Positions 39,812-50,459 of a stretch of 64,000 bases of DNA are shown one piece after another. Origin of the DNA: Citrobacter gillenii. Its GTDB lineage: Bacteria; Pseudomonadota; Gammaproteobacteria; Enterobacterales; Enterobacteriaceae. Location: assembly GCF_013337685.1 (NCBI RefSeq), contig NZ_SUQN01000001.1, forward strand, positions 558,001 through 622,000. Direction: 5' to 3'. A program made the position numbers and the translations under genes. How positions within the stretch are numbered: position 1 is the first letter of the stretch; each line of letters begins with the position of its first letter. A model generated the notes under the pieces. The model was not told the origin of the DNA and made no database searches. It was given only the letters and a program-made list of their open reading frames with translations.

Positions 39812-40453
39812 ATGACTGATCAGTCTCATCAGTGCGTCATTATCGGCATTGCCGGCGCATCGGCTTCCGGCAAGAGTCTTATTGCCAGTACTCTCTATCG
39901 CGAATTGCGTGAACAAGTGGGTGACGAACATATTGGCGTTATTCCCGAAGACAGTTATTACAAAGATCAAAGCCATCTGTCGATGGAAGAACGTGTAAAA
40001 ACCAACTACGACCATCCGAACGCGATGGATCACAGCCTGCTGTTCCAGCATCTGCAAACGCTGAAACGCGGCTCGGCGATTGAATTACCCGTCTACAGCT
40101 ATGTTGAACACACGCGTACGCAAGAGACTATTCATATTGAACCCAAAAAAGTGATTATCCTCGAAGGCATTTTGCTGCTGACGGATGCACGTTTGCGTGA
40201 CGAGATGAATTTTTCTATTTTTGTAGATACCCCGCTCGACATTTGTCTGATGCGCCGTATCAAGCGGGACGTCAACGAGCGCGGCCGCTCGATGGATTCG
40301 GTGATGGCGCAATACCAGAAAACTGTGCGTCCAATGTTCCTGCAATTTATTGAACCCTCAAAACAATACGCCGATATCATCGTGCCGCGCGGGGGTAAAA
40401 ACCGCATTGCCATCGATATTCTGAAGGCGAAAATCAGTCAGTTCTTTGAATAA
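39812..40453 (+). CDS. udk: Uridine kinase
   Basis: 213 aa from the ATG at 39812; a 21-codon upstream extension is not family-like. Udk phosphorylates uridine and cytidine to UMP and CMP in pyrimidine salvage, with feedback by CTP/UTP. The P-loop is GASASGKS at 15-22, and the later motifs EGILLLTD and [17 protein letters not shown] are typical. It is 91 bp before dcd, separated by a hairpin. Confidence 0.96.
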   Translation: MTDQSHQCVIIGIAGASASGKSLIASTLYRELREQVGDEHIGVIPEDSYYKDQSHLSMEERVKTNYDHPNAMDHSLLFQHLQTLKRGSAIELPVYSYVEHTRTQETIHIEPKKVIILEGILLLTDARLRDEMNFSIFVDTPLDICLMRRIKRDVNERGRSMDSVMAQYQKTVRPMFLQFIEPSKQYADIIVPRGGKNRIAIDILKAKISQFFE

Positions 40454-40493
40454 GTTCAGCGAATTGTGTACCGTTCAGTAATAACCTGGTTCA

Positions 40494-40518
40494 CCCTTAA
40501 CGCACCTGGCGTTAAGGG
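40494..40518 (+). other. Hairpin between udk and dcd
   Basis: CCCTTAACGC-ACCTG-GCGTTAAGGG is a perfect 10-bp stem without a following T-run, just before the dcd ribosome site (AAAGGAG). It may protect or process the mRNA, or act as a weak attenuator. Confidence 0.5.
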
Positions 40519-40544
40519 GTTGAAGCACGAAAGGAGAAAGTGCC

Positions 40545-41126
40545 ATGCGTTTATGTGACCGAGATATTGAAGCCTGGTTGGATGCAGGTCGTCTGTCGAT
40601 CAATCCACGTCCTCCTGTCGAGCGTATTAATGGCGCAACAGTAGATGTGCGTCTTGGCAATAAATTTCGTACGTTCCGCGGTCATACGGCAGCGTATATC
40701 GATTTGAGCGGGCCGAAGGATGAAGTTAGCGCCGCGCTGGATCGCGTGATGAGTGATGAAATTGTCCTTGCCGAAGGCGAAGCATTTTTCCTGCATCCCG
40801 GCGAGTTAGCGTTGGCCGTAACCTTTGAATCCGTCACGCTTCCGGCAGATTTGGTTGGCTGGTTAGACGGCCGTTCGTCGCTGGCGCGTCTGGGCCTGAT
40901 GGTTCACGTGACCGCGCACCGTATCGATCCGGGCTGGTCAGGGTGCATTGTGCTGGAATTTTATAACTCCGGGAAATTACCGCTGGCCTTGCGTCCGGGC
41001 ATGCCGATTGGTGCGCTGAGTTTTGAACCGCTCTCCGGTCCGGCTGCGCGTCCCTACAATCGCCGCCAGGATGCGAAGTATCGCGACCAGCAGGGTGCAG
41101 TAGCCAGCCGGATTGATAAAGACTGA
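40545..41126 (+). CDS. dcd: dCTP deaminase
   Basis: 193 aa. Dcd deaminates dCTP to dUTP, the main route to dTMP in enterobacteria. The triphosphate-binding R110-S111-S112 and the catalytic E138 (CIVLEFYN) are present, and the enzyme is a trimer. The ribosome site AAAGGAG is well spaced. asmA begins 26 bp downstream and is likely cotranscribed. Confidence 0.96.
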   Translation: MRLCDRDIEAWLDAGRLSINPRPPVERINGATVDVRLGNKFRTFRGHTAAYIDLSGPKDEVSAALDRVMSDEIVLAEGEAFFLHPGELALAVTFESVTLPADLVGWLDGRSSLARLGLMVHVTAHRIDPGWSGCIVLEFYNSGKLPLALRPGMPIGALSFEPLSGPAARPYNRRQDAKYRDQQGAVASRIDKD

Positions 41127-41152
41127 TTTATTTTCAGTCCTTTGGGGATAGC

Positions 41153-43006
41153 ATGAGACGATTTCTGACGACGCTGATGATTCTCCTGGTCGTGCTGGTG
41201 GCCGGTTTTTCTGCGTTAGTAATGTTGGTGAATCCCAATGATTTTCGCGCGTATATGGTGAAGCAGGTTGCTGCACGTAGCGGATATCAATTGCAACTGG
41301 ACGGCCCACTGCGTTGGCACGTTTGGCCCCAGCTTAGCATCCTCTCTGGACGCATGGTGTTAACGGCTGAAGGGGCCAGCGAACCGCTGGTTCGTGCCGA
41401 CAATATGCGTCTGGACGTCGCGTTATGGCCGCTGTTGAGCCACCAGCTCAGTGTGAAGCAGGTGATGCTCAAAGGTGCTGTTATTCAGCTGACGCCGCAG
41501 ACCGAAGCGGTGCGTGGCGAAGATGCGCCCATTGCCCCGAAAGACAATACGTTGCCCGATGTCGCCGAAGACCGTGGATGGTCGTTTGACATCGCGCGTC
41601 TGCGCGTTGCCGACAGCGTGCTGGTGTTCCAGCATGAAGATGATGAACAGATTACGGTTCGCGACATTCACCTGGAAATGGAACAGGACACCCAGCATCG
41701 CGGTACCTTTGACTTCTCTGGTCGCGTAAACCGCGATCAGCGCGATCTGGCCTTAGCCTTTAACGGTAGCGTTGATGCTTCTGACTACCCGCATAACCTG
41801 GCGGCCAATATCGAGAAGCTCAGTTGGCAGTTACAGGGCGCCGATCTGCCGCAGCAGGGGATTCAGGGGCAGGGTAAGCTGCAGGTTCAGTGGCAGGAAG
41901 AGAATAAACAGCTCGCGTTTAACCAGATTGCGTTGACGGCCAACGACAGCACGCTGTCCGGGCAAGCCCGTGTGTCGCTATCTGATAAACCGGACTGGAG
42001 CGTCGATCTGCGCTTTGGTCTGCTCAATCTGGATAACTTGCTGGTGCAACGTGACGCCGCGTCGGCAACGAGCGGCGAGGTGCAACAGGGGCAAAGCCAG
42101 TCAACGCTCGCGCGACCGGTAATTGCGTCACAGGTCGATGCCGTGTCGTATCAGGGGCTCAGGGGTTTTTCCGCAGATATTGCGCTACAGGCAGACAAAG
42201 TTCTGTGGCGTAAAATGGCCTTTGATAACGTTTCAGCCAAAATGGCGAATCAGTCAGGCTTGCTGAGTATCACTGAATTGCAGGGGACGAGTGAGGGGGG
42301 GCTGATTTCGCTGCCCGGCAAGTTGGATGCCAGAAAGGCGCAGCCGCACGCAGTCTTTCATCCGCGTCTGGAAAACGTCGAAATCGGTACCATCCTGAAA
42401 GCCTTTAACTATCCGATTGCGCTTACCGGCAAGCTGTCGCTGGCGGGCGATTTTTCCGGTTCTGATATTGACGCGCAGGCGTTCCGTCACAGCTGGCAAG
42501 GGCAGGCCCATGTTGATATGAGCGACACACGCATGGAAGGGATGAACTTCCAGCAGCTGGTACAGCAGGCCGTTGAGCGCAGCGGCGGCGACGTGAAGTC
42601 TCAGCAGAGTCTGGACAACGTGACCCGACTGGATCGTTTTGTCACCGAGCTGTCGCTGGATAACGGCAAGGTGTCGTTGGATGAGATGGAAGGGCTGTCT
42701 TCCATGTTAGCGCTTTCCGGTAAAGGGACGCTGGATCTGGTTGAGCAGACGTGTGACACGCAGTTTAACGTGCGTGTGTTGGGCGGCTGGGATGGGGAAA
42801 GCAAGCTGATTGACTTCCTGAAAGCCACGCCGGTTCCGCTGCGTATTTATGGGCCATGGCAGGCGTTGAACTATAACCTGCAGGTGGACCAGCTGCTGCG
42901 TAAGCATGTACAGGATGAAGCGAAACGTCGGCTGAACGACTGGGCCGATCGCAACAAAGAGTCCCGTAGCGGCAAAGATGTGAAAAAACTGCTGGATAAA
43001 CTCTGA
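41153..43006 (+). CDS. asmA: AsmA outer membrane assembly protein
   Basis: 617 aa. An N-terminal inner-membrane anchor (about 6-25) is followed by a long periplasmic AsmA/chorein-type domain, as in TamB and YhdP, which bridge phospholipid transport to the outer membrane. In E. coli asmA mutations suppress OmpF assembly defects and lower LPS. Start ATG with GGGGATAG upstream. Confidence 0.95.
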   Translation: MRRFLTTLMILLVVLVAGFSALVMLVNPNDFRAYMVKQVAARSGYQLQLDGPLRWHVWPQLSILSGRMVLTAEGASEPLVRADNMRLDVALWPLLSHQLSVKQVMLKGAVIQLTPQTEAVRGEDAPIAPKDNTLPDVAEDRGWSFDIARLRVADSVLVFQHEDDEQITVRDIHLEMEQDTQHRGTFDFSGRVNRDQRDLALAFNGSVDASDYPHNLAANIEKLSWQLQGADLPQQGIQGQGKLQVQWQEENKQLAFNQIALTANDSTLSGQARVSLSDKPDWSVDLRFGLLNLDNLLVQRDAASATSGEVQQGQSQSTLARPVIASQVDAVSYQGLRGFSADIALQADKVLWRKMAFDNVSAKMANQSGLLSITELQGTSEGGLISLPGKLDARKAQPHAVFHPRLENVEIGTILKAFNYPIALTGKLSLAGDFSGSDIDAQAFRHSWQGQAHVDMSDTRMEGMNFQQLVQQAVERSGGDVKSQQSLDNVTRLDRFVTELSLDNGKVSLDEMEGLSSMLALSGKGTLDLVEQTCDTQFNVRVLGGWDGESKLIDFLKATPVPLRIYGPWQALNYNLQVDQLLRKHVQDEAKRRLNDWADRNKESRSGKDVKKLLDKL

Positions 43007-43012
43007 CGGATA

Positions 43013-43048
43013 ATGCCGGATGACGGCGCGAGAGCGTCTCATCCGGCA
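43013..43048. repeat. REP element between asmA and yegH
   Basis: TGCCGGATGACGGCG ... CGTCTCATCCGGCA forms the usual REP/PU palindrome between two convergent genes. It probably stabilises or ends both transcripts. Confidence 0.85.
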
Positions 43049-43054
43049 CGTCAC

Positions 43055-44641
43055 CTACACTTCGTAATCCATCTCTTCGTCATTAGTGTGCAGCGGTATT
43101 AACTGGACCTTTTGCACCCGGTGGTTTTCCACCTGCAACGTTTTCAGTCGATAGTCGCCCACCTGCACTTCTTCCCCGGTTTTCGGTATACGCTGCAAAT
43201 ATTCCATCAACAGCCCGGCAATGGTGTGATATTCCCGTTTCTCATCAAGGGGAATCGGGACGTATTGCACCAGATCTTCCAGCGGCATATGCCCGTTAGC
43301 CGTCCATGAACCGTCAGCATTTTTCTGAATGTCGTGGCGGGCGTCGATCTCTTCCACTTCATTCGGCAGGTTTCCGGCGATGGTTTCCATCACGTCGCTC
43401 AGCGTCACAAGTCCCTCTACGGAACCAAACTCATCCGCCACAAACGCAAAGTGGGTGCGGGCATTACGGAACTGCTCCAGCGCCGGCAGTAGCGGCAGGG
43501 TCTCCGGGAATACCAGCGGCTGGCGGATCAAGGCGCGTAGATCGAGCGGTTCGCCGCGCAGCGACTGTTGCAGCAGGTCGATGACGTGTACCACTCCGAG
43601 CAGTTCTTCCTGCTCATCTTCTCCGGTGACCACCAGACGCGTGTGCTGGTTTTTCTCCAGCAGGGCGCGGATCTCCGCTTCGGGTGCGTTAAGGTCGATA
43701 TGCTCAATATCATGGCGCGAGGTCATAATGCTGCTGACGGTGCGCTGATTCAGATTCAGCACACGTTCAATCATCCGGCGCTCCTGCGGGGCAAAAATCT
43801 GACCTTCATGATGATCGGCCAGCATGGCTGCTGTTTCAGCATCCAGTTCGGCATCTTCTTTTTGTCCACTCAGCAGACGCATCACCGCCTCAGCGGTACG
43901 CTGGCGCAGGGTATGATTGGCTGACAGAAAACGGCGGCGGTTGAAGATGGCCAGCTGATTTAATGCCTCAATCATGACCGAGAAGCCGATAGCCGCGTAC
44001 AGGTAGCCTTTTGGAATGCGGAAACCAAACCCTTCGGCGACCAGGCTGAAGCCGATCATCAGCAGGAAGCTAAGACACAGAATAACGATGGTAGGGTGGC
44101 TGTTGACAAAGCGGGTCAACGACTTGCTGGCCAGCACCATCAGGCTAATGGCAATAATGACGGCGGCCATCATCACGGCCAGATGATCGACCATCCCGAC
44201 GGCGGTGATCACCGAGTCGAGCGAGAAGATGGCATCCAGCACCACGATTTGTGCGACCACGCCCCAAAACTTCGCGCCTTTACGCTGGGTGGGGTTATCG
44301 CTGTCTTTCCCCTCCAGCCGCTCATTGAGCTCCATCGTGGCTTTGAACAGCAGGAAGAAGCCCCCGAAGAGCATGATCAGGTCCCGTGCGCTAAAGCTCA
44401 GATCCCGAATGCTAAACAGCGGGGTGGTCAGCGTGACCAGCCAGGAGATTGAGGCCAGCAGCAGCAGACGCATCACCATCGCCAGCAGGAGCCCGGTAAT
44501 ACGCGCCTTGTCCCGCTGGGCTGGAGGTAATTTCTCCGCGAGGATGGCAATAAAAACAAGATTATCAATGCCAAGAACAAGTTCGATCACGATTAGCGTG
44601 ACGAGTCCGGCCCAGATTGACGGATCGGCAATCCATTCCAT
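43055..44641 (-). CDS. yegH: TerC/CorC-type membrane protein YegH
   Basis: 528 aa from the ATG at 44641 (MEWIADPS, the start used by the family); an ATG at 44659 gives six more residues and neither has a clear ribosome site. The N-terminal half is a TerC-type membrane domain with about seven helices and conserved acidic residues ([29 protein letters not shown]). It is followed by a CBS pair (about 300-425) and a CorC/HlyC transporter-associated domain. Role unknown; TerC relatives handle metal ions such as manganese. It is divergent from the colanic operon. Confidence 0.9.
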   Translation of the reverse strand: MEWIADPSIWAGLVTLIVIELVLGIDNLVFIAILAEKLPPAQRDKARITGLLLAMVMRLLLLASISWLVTLTTPLFSIRDLSFSARDLIMLFGGFFLLFKATMELNERLEGKDSDNPTQRKGAKFWGVVAQIVVLDAIFSLDSVITAVGMVDHLAVMMAAVIIAISLMVLASKSLTRFVNSHPTIVILCLSFLLMIGFSLVAEGFGFRIPKGYLYAAIGFSVMIEALNQLAIFNRRRFLSANHTLRQRTAEAVMRLLSGQKEDAELDAETAAMLADHHEGQIFAPQERRMIERVLNLNQRTVSSIMTSRHDIEHIDLNAPEAEIRALLEKNQHTRLVVTGEDEQEELLGVVHVIDLLQQSLRGEPLDLRALIRQPLVFPETLPLLPALEQFRNARTHFAFVADEFGSVEGLVTLSDVMETIAGNLPNEVEEIDARHDIQKNADGSWTANGHMPLEDLVQYVPIPLDEKREYHTIAGLLMEYLQRIPKTGEEVQVGDYRLKTLQVENHRVQKVQLIPLHTNDEEMDYEV

Positions 44642-44871
44642 AGTAAAAATGATACCCATAGTTGTATGACAATTGTCACAATTCGATCATGGATAAAGCC
44701 AGCGAAAAATGCAATGCCGGGAACGGATTTCTCTGTTATTGATATCCGGCAGTCAGTTGAGAAATAGCCTTAATGTTTCTGCAGGAAATAATTTTTTAAC
44801 ACGTCATATATTTAGGAAATATCGCAGATGGTCTGTTTTTTATATTAGTGCTGTCAATATCAATAAAATCC

Positions 44872-44885
44872 TAAAAATATTCAAA
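44872..44885 (+). promoter_or_regulatory. Candidate RcsAB box upstream of wza
   Basis: TAAAAATATTCAAA agrees with the RcsAB box TAAGAATATTCCTA at 11 of 14 positions and lies just before a TAATAT -10-like hexamer, overlapping the -35 region. The Rcs phosphorelay with RcsA activates this operon in E. coli from a site some 400-500 bp before wza, which matches the distance here (412 bp). Confidence 0.4.
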
Positions 44886-45078
44886 TTTCATTCTTAATAT
44901 TAATCTTAAAAGCAAGAGGTAGCGGCGTTGTTATCTTGCCTGCTATTCCTTTAGCTGCAACAATTCTGTCCGTATATAACAAGATGCCTATTTCTTCTTT
45001 GCTCCGTGCTGCATTTCCTGATGTGACGCGGAGAAGGGTATAGCGAAAATAAAGGGGAAGGTAAAAATTTAAATTAAT

Positions 45079-45118
45079 CAGTGCATTGGTAGCTAACAAA
45101 GCCAGGGGCGGTAGCGTG
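45079..45118 (+). promoter_or_regulatory. JUMPstart sequence with ops element
   Basis: The 40-bp stretch starts CAGTGCATTGGTAGCT and ends with the ops element GGCGGTAGCGTG (45107-45118), matching the JUMPstart element of enterobacterial polysaccharide operons. RfaH is recruited when RNA polymerase pauses at ops and then suppresses Rho termination across the long operon. Confidence 0.92.
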
Positions 45119-45296
45119 CCTGGCCGCCTGATGAACAGCCTGATTTATTCAGTCAACAGACCGAAGATGAATTCAATATTTTTAGGATTGATGCCAGTTA
45201 AATTTCGTTTCAATTAACGGCAAGGTAAATGTGAACAGGTGAAACTGCCATTTAGAAAGCACGTGATAATGACTCTGCCAAAGTGATAAATAATCA

Positions 45297-46436
45297 ATGA
45301 TGAAATCCAAAATTAAATTGATACCCGTCCTGGTGTCGGTGATCTTGATAAACGGTTGTACCGTACTACCGGGCAGCAATATGTCGACGATGGGTAAAGA
45401 CGTGATTAAGCAGCAGGACGCTGATTTCGATCTCGACCGTATGGTGAATGTTTATCCACTGACGCCCCGACTGGTAGAACAATTACGCCCACGTCCAAAC
45501 GTCGCCCAACCCAATACTTCGCTGGACCAGGAGATTTCCGGGTACCAGTATCGCGTTGGCCCGGGCGACGTCCTGAATGTGACCGTCTGGGACCATCCGG
45601 AACTGACCACGCCAGCGGGGCAATACCGCAGCTCCAGCGATGCCGGCAACTGGGTTCAGCCCGATGGCACCATGTTTTATCCCTACATTGGCAAAGTCAA
45701 CGTGTCCGGGAAAACGTTGGCAGAAATCCGCAGTGATATTACCGGGCGCTTAGCGAAGTACATTGCTGACCCGCAGGTGGACGTTAATATCGCCGCTTTC
45801 CGCTCGCAGAAGGCTTATGTCTCCGGGCAGGTGAACAAATCCGGCCAGCAGGCCATTACCAACGTACCGTTAACCATTCTCGACGCCATTAATGCCGCTG
45901 GCGGCCTGACCGAGGCGGCGGACTGGCGTAACGTCGTGCTGACCCATAACGGTCAGGAGCAGCGAATTTCCCTGCAGGCACTGATGCAAAATGGCGATCT
46001 CAGCCAGAACCGACTGCTTTACCCAGGCGACATCCTGTTTGTTCCACGCAACGACGATCTGAAAGTCTTCGTAATGGGGGAAGTGAAGAAACAGAGCACC
46101 CTCAAAATGGACTTCAGCGGTATGACGCTAACCGAAGCGTTGGGCAATGCGGAAGGGATCGACCTGACCACCTCCAATGCCAGCGGCATCTTCGTCATTC
46201 GACCATTGAAAGGCGAGGGCGCACGCAACGGCAAGATTGCCAATATTTATCAGCTCGATATGTCCGATGCCACCTCTCTGGTGATGGCGACGGAATTCCG
46301 CCTTCAGCCTTACGACGTGGTGTATGTCACCACCGCACCGGTCGCCCGCTGGAACCGTTTGATCAATCAGTTGCTGCCGACCATTAGCGGTGTTCGTTAT
46401 ATGACGGATACGGCCAGCGACCTTCACAACTGGTAA
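45297..46436 (+). CDS. wza: Colanic acid outer-membrane exporter Wza
   Basis: 379 aa lipoprotein that forms the octameric outer-membrane export channel. The signal ends in the lipobox L-I-N-G-C with C21 lipidated. A polysaccharide export domain ([19 protein letters not shown]) and two SLBB repeats ([12 protein letters not shown]..., [13 protein letters not shown]) follow, and a C-terminal amphipathic helix makes the outer-membrane barrel. The last 15 residues ([12 protein letters not shown]) differ from E. coli. First gene of the operon; wzb follows after 5 bp. Confidence 0.96.
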   Translation: MMKSKIKLIPVLVSVILINGCTVLPGSNMSTMGKDVIKQQDADFDLDRMVNVYPLTPRLVEQLRPRPNVAQPNTSLDQEISGYQYRVGPGDVLNVTVWDHPELTTPAGQYRSSSDAGNWVQPDGTMFYPYIGKVNVSGKTLAEIRSDITGRLAKYIADPQVDVNIAAFRSQKAYVSGQVNKSGQQAITNVPLTILDAINAAGGLTEAADWRNVVLTHNGQEQRISLQALMQNGDLSQNRLLYPGDILFVPRNDDLKVFVMGEVKKQSTLKMDFSGMTLTEALGNAEGIDLTTSNASGIFVIRPLKGEGARNGKIANIYQLDMSDATSLVMATEFRLQPYDVVYVTTAPVARWNRLINQLLPTISGVRYMTDTASDLHNW

Positions 46437-46441
46437 TCGAC

Positions 46442-46891
46442 ATGTTTAACAAAATCTTAGTTGTCTGCGTGGGGAACATTTGCCGTTCCCCAACGGCAGA
46501 GCGCCTGTTAAGGCAGTTTCATCCGGCGTTGACGGTCGCCTCTGCAGGTCTCGGGGCGCTGGTGGGCAAGGGAGCCGACCCGTGTGCGGTGAGCGTGGCG
46601 CAGGCACATAACCTGTCGCTGGAGAATCATTGTGCGCGGCAAATCTCAGGAAAAATGTGCCGGGATTACGACCTGATCCTCACCATGGAGAAGCGTCACA
46701 TTACCGCGCTGTGTGATATGGCACCGGAGATGCGCGGCAAGGTGATGCTATTTGGTCACTGGGACAGTGAGCGCGAAATACCTGACCCTTACCGTAAAAG
46801 CCAGGATGCGTTTGACGCGGTGTACGCCTTACTTGAACAGTCTGCCCGCCAATGGGCTCAGGCACTGAACGCGGAGCAGGGAAAACAATGA
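46442..46891 (+). CDS. wzb: Protein-tyrosine phosphatase Wzb
   Basis: 149 aa low-molecular-weight tyrosine phosphatase. The P-loop C9-VGNIC-R15-S has nucleophile C9, and the general acid is D115 in DPYRKS. Wzb removes phosphate from the tyrosine cluster of Wzc, which permits polymer export. Its end overlaps wzc as ATGA. Confidence 0.95.
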   Translation: MFNKILVVCVGNICRSPTAERLLRQFHPALTVASAGLGALVGKGADPCAVSVAQAHNLSLENHCARQISGKMCRDYDLILTMEKRHITALCDMAPEMRGKVMLFGHWDSEREIPDPYRKSQDAFDAVYALLEQSARQWAQALNAEQGKQ

Positions 46892-49050
46892 CAGAGAACG
46901 TAAAACAGTCTGCTGCGTCAGCAACCGGCAATGATGAAATTGATATCGGTCGCCTGGTCGGGACGGTGCTGGAAGCGCGCTGGTGGGTGCTGGGTATTAC
47001 CGCGGCCTTTACGCTGTGCGCGGCCATTTACACGCTGTTTGCCACGCCTATCTACAGTGCCGATGCGCTGGTGCAGATTGAGCAAAACACCGGCAATTCA
47101 CTGGTGCAGGATATCGGCTCGGCGTTATCGAATAAACCACCCGCCTCGGAAGCCGAAATTCAGCTGATTAAGTCGCGGCTGGTATTGGGGAAAACGGTGG
47201 ACGATCTGGATCTGGATATCGCCGTCACCAAGGAGACGTTCCCGCTGTTTGGGGCGGGTTGGGACCGGCTGATGGGCCGCCAGAACGAAACGGTTAACGT
47301 GACGACGTTCACCTTACCAAAGGCAATGAATGAGCAAGCGTTCACCATTAAGGTGCTGAATAATAAAAGTTATCAGCTGATCAGTGACGGCGGTTTTAGC
47401 GCCCAGGGTCAGGTTGGACAGCCGTTAAACCACGGCGGCGTCACGATGCAGGTTAACGCTATTCATGCTGCAGCTGGCAGCGCCTTTACTGTCAGCAAAT
47501 ATTCCACGCTGGGCATGATAAACGCCCTGCAAAATAACCTCAGCGTGACGGAAACCGGCAAAGACACCGGCGTTTTGAGCCTGACATTCACCGGCGAGGA
47601 CCGCGAGCAGATCCGCCAAATTCTCGACAGCATCACCCGTAACTACCTTGAACAAAATATAGTGCGCAAATCCGAAGAGGCGGCCAAAAGCCTGGCATTT
47701 CTGGCCAGGCAGTTGCCGGAGGTGCGTAACCGTCTGGACGTTGCCGAAAACAAACTGAACGCCTTTCGTCAGGATAAAGACTCGGTCGATTTACCGCTGG
47801 AAGCCAAAGCGGTGCTGGATTCGATGGTTAACATTGACGCCCAGTTGAATGAACTGACGTTCAAGGAGGCGGAAATCTCCAAGCTGTTCACCAAAGCGCA
47901 TCCGGCTTACCGCACGCTGCTGGAAAAACGTCAGGCGCTGGAAGATGAGAAAGGCAAACTGAACGGCCGGGTAACGGCGATGCCAAAAACGCAGCAGGAA
48001 ATTGTCCGTTTGACCCGTGATGTGGAGTCCGGTCAGCAGGTCTATATGCAGTTGCTGAACAAGCAGCAGGAGCTGAAGATAACCGAAGCCAGCACGGTAG
48101 GGGATGTGCGTATTGTCGACCCGGCCATTGCTCAGCCCGGCGTGCTGAAGCCGAAAACTGCGCTGATTATTCTCGGCAGTATTCTGCTAGGCCTGATGCT
48201 GTCGGTGGTCGGCGTGCTGCTGCGTTCGCTGTTCAACCGCGGAATCGAAAGTCCGCAGGCGCTGGAAGAACAGGGAATCAACGTATATGCCAGTATTCCG
48301 CTGTCGGAATGGCAAAAAGCGCGTGATAACGTGCAGACCATTAAAGGCATCAAACGTTACAAGCAAAGCCAACTGCTTGCGGTGGGGAACCCCACGGATC
48401 TGGCGATAGAAGCGGTGCGCAGCCTGCGCACCAGCCTGCACTTCGCCATGATGCAGGCGCGTAATAATGTGCTGATGCTCACTGGCGTCAGCCCATCAAT
48501 TGGCAAAACCTTTGTCTGTGCCAACCTGGCGGCGGTGATCAGCCAGACCAATAAACGCGTGCTGCTGATCGACTGCGATATGCGCAAAGGGTACACGCAT
48601 GAGTTGCTGGGCACCAATAACGTCAACGGTCTGTCCGACATCCTTGTGGGTAAGGGCGATATGGCCACTTGCGCCAAACCGACGTCTATTCCTCATTTCG
48701 ATCTGGTCCCGCGCGGTCAGGTGCCACCCAACCCTTCTGAACTGCTGATGAGCGAGCGTTTTGGCGAGCTGATTGCCTGGGCCAGTGCGCGCTATGACCT
48801 GGTACTGATTGATACCCCGCCCATTCTGGCGGTGACCGACGCGGCCATTGTTGGCCGTCATGTTGGCACCACGCTGATGGTCGCTCGTTATGCCGTCAAC
48901 ACCCTGAAAGAGGTGGAAACCAGCCTGAGCCGCTTTGAGCAAAACGGGATTCAGGTTAAGGGCGTGATCCTCAACTCCATCTTCCGACGCGCAAGCGGGT
49001 ATCAGGATTACGGCTACTACGAATATGCGTACACGTCGGATTCGAAATAA
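46888..49050 (+). CDS. wzc: Tyrosine autokinase Wzc
   Basis: 720 aa from the ATG at 46888 that overlaps the wzb stop. It is a polysaccharide co-polymerase and BY-kinase. Wzz-type membrane segments lie at about 32-52 and 425-447 with a periplasmic coiled-coil domain between. The cytoplasmic kinase has Walker A GVSPSIGKT (533-541) and Walker A' LLIDCDMR. The C-terminal tyrosine cluster is GYQDYGYYEYAY (six Tyr). Cycles of phosphorylation control chain length and export with Wza and Wzb. Confidence 0.96.
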   Translation: MTENVKQSAASATGNDEIDIGRLVGTVLEARWWVLGITAAFTLCAAIYTLFATPIYSADALVQIEQNTGNSLVQDIGSALSNKPPASEAEIQLIKSRLVLGKTVDDLDLDIAVTKETFPLFGAGWDRLMGRQNETVNVTTFTLPKAMNEQAFTIKVLNNKSYQLISDGGFSAQGQVGQPLNHGGVTMQVNAIHAAAGSAFTVSKYSTLGMINALQNNLSVTETGKDTGVLSLTFTGEDREQIRQILDSITRNYLEQNIVRKSEEAAKSLAFLARQLPEVRNRLDVAENKLNAFRQDKDSVDLPLEAKAVLDSMVNIDAQLNELTFKEAEISKLFTKAHPAYRTLLEKRQALEDEKGKLNGRVTAMPKTQQEIVRLTRDVESGQQVYMQLLNKQQELKITEASTVGDVRIVDPAIAQPGVLKPKTALIILGSILLGLMLSVVGVLLRSLFNRGIESPQALEEQGINVYASIPLSEWQKARDNVQTIKGIKRYKQSQLLAVGNPTDLAIEAVRSLRTSLHFAMMQARNNVLMLTGVSPSIGKTFVCANLAAVISQTNKRVLLIDCDMRKGYTHELLGTNNVNGLSDILVGKGDMATCAKPTSIPHFDLVPRGQVPPNPSELLMSERFGELIAWASARYDLVLIDTPPILAVTDAAIVGRHVGTTLMVARYAVNTLKEVETSLSRFEQNGIQVKGVILNSIFRRASGYQDYGYYEYAYTSDSK

Positions 49051-49061
49051 ATAACCAACCC

Positions 49062-49097
<36 letters not shown>

Positions 49098-49125
49098 GAA
49101 ACATATTTATACCCTGGGAATGAAA

Positions 49126-49968
49126 ATGACCACAGACAACCCGCTCATTTCAATTTATATGCCGACCTGGAATCGTCAGCAACTGGCGATCCGGGCGATT
49201 AAATCGGTCCTGCGTCAGGATTATCCGCACTGGGAGATGATCATCGTGGATGACTGCTCCTCTGCGTATGAACAATTAAAGCAGTATGTAGAAGAGCTGA
49301 ACGATCCGCGCGTCACCTATACCCATAATGCCTTTAATTCCGGGGCGTGTGCGGTGCGCAATCAGGCCATTATGCAGGCCTGCGGGCAGTACATTACCGG
49401 TATTGATGACGACGATGAGTGGACGCCGAATCGCCTGAGCGTGTTTCTTAAAGATCGCCATCAGCTGGTCACGCGGGCGTTTCTGTATGCCAATGATTAT
49501 ATCTGCGAAGGCGAAGTCTATTCCCAGCCCGCCAGCCTGCCGCTGTATCCCAAGTCGGTGTACTCACGGCGCAGGTTCTATAAACGCAACATTATTGGCA
49601 ATCAGGTCTTTACCTGGGCGTGGCGGTTCAAAGCCTGCCTGTTCGATACCTCGCTGAAAGCGGCACAGGATTACGACATTTTTCTGCGCATGGTGGTGGC
49701 CTATGGCGAGCCATGGAAGGTCAATGAAGCCACGCAGATCCTGCATGTGAATCACGGCGAGATGCGCATTACCTCATCGCCGAAAAAATTCTCCGGTTAC
49801 TTCCAGTTTTACCGTAAGCACAAAGGCAAATTTGACCGCGCCAGCAAAAAATATCAGCTGTTTACGCTGTATCAGATCCGCAACAAACGCATGAACTGGC
49901 GCACGTTACTGACCCTGTTGTCGCTGCGTAACGGTAAACGCCTGGCCGACGGTCTACGGGGGCGCTAA
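49126..49968 (+). CDS. wcaA: Colanic acid glycosyltransferase WcaA
   Basis: 280 aa from the ATG at 49126, which has GGGA eight bases upstream; an ATG at 49120 lies on top of that site. GT2/GT-A fold: ISIYMPTWNRQQLAIRAIKSVL at the N-terminus and metal-binding GIDDDDEW. It adds one sugar of the colanic acid unit; which linkage is not shown by sequence. Confidence 0.93.
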   Translation: MTTDNPLISIYMPTWNRQQLAIRAIKSVLRQDYPHWEMIIVDDCSSAYEQLKQYVEELNDPRVTYTHNAFNSGACAVRNQAIMQACGQYITGIDDDDEWTPNRLSVFLKDRHQLVTRAFLYANDYICEGEVYSQPASLPLYPKSVYSRRRFYKRNIIGNQVFTWAWRFKACLFDTSLKAAQDYDIFLRMVVAYGEPWKVNEATQILHVNHGEMRITSSPKKFSGYFQFYRKHKGKFDRASKKYQLFTLYQIRNKRMNWRTLLTLLSLRNGKRLADGLRGR

Positions 49969-49970
49969 GT

Positions 49971-50459
49971 ATGCTGGAAGATATCCGCGCCAATAGCTGG
50001 AGTCTGCGGCCGTGCTGCATGGTGATGGCCTATCGGGCCGCCCATTTTTGCTCTGTCTGGCGCAAAAAAAACGTGCTGAATAACCTGTGGGCCGCACCGG
50101 TGCTGGTGATGTATCGCCTGATTACCGAATGTATTTTCGGCTATGAAATCCAGGCGGCTGCGACTATCGGCCGTCGTTTTACTATTCATCATGGCTATGG
50201 CGTAGTCATCAACAAACGCGTGGTGGCCGGGGACGATTTTACCCTGCGTCATGGCGTGACCATCGGCAACCTCGGCGCAAACGATCTGGCCTGTCCGACG
50301 ATCGGCAACGGCGTTGAGTTGGGGGCCAATGTCACCTTGCTGGGCGATGTCATCATTGGTCATAACGTGACGATTGGTGCTGGCAGCGTCGTTGTGGACA
50401 GCGTGCCGGACAATACGCTGGTGGTGGGTGAGAAAGCGCGAGTAAAGGACGTAAAATGA
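49971..50459 (+). CDS. wcaB: Colanic acid acetyltransferase WcaB
   Basis: 162 aa left-handed beta-helix (hexapeptide repeat) acyltransferase related to serine acetyltransferase. Repeats run through about 60-150 (GRRFTIHHGYGVVINKRVV, IGNGVELGANVTLLGDVIIG). The catalytic histidine is in the IHHG or RHGVTIG turns. Expected to O-acetylate a fucose or similar residue of colanic acid using acetyl-CoA. It starts 2 bp after wcaA and overlaps wcaC by 4 bp. Confidence 0.93.
   Translation: MLEDIRANSWSLRPCCMVMAYRAAHFCSVWRKKNVLNNLWAAPVLVMYRLITECIFGYEIQAAATIGRRFTIHHGYGVVINKRVVAGDDFTLRHGVTIGNLGANDLACPTIGNGVELGANVTLLGDVIIGHNVTIGAGSVVVDSVPDNTLVVGEKARVKDVK

Larger units (their letters stand above)
44642..45296. 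promoter_or_regulatory. Long control region of the colanic acid operon
   Basis: 655 bp without a gene, very AT-rich up to about 45080. It holds the candidate RcsAB box, the putative promoter near 44895-44900 (TAATAT), and the JUMPstart/ops sequence. The leader from the presumed promoter to wza is nearly 400 nt, as in E. coli. Confidence 0.6.
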
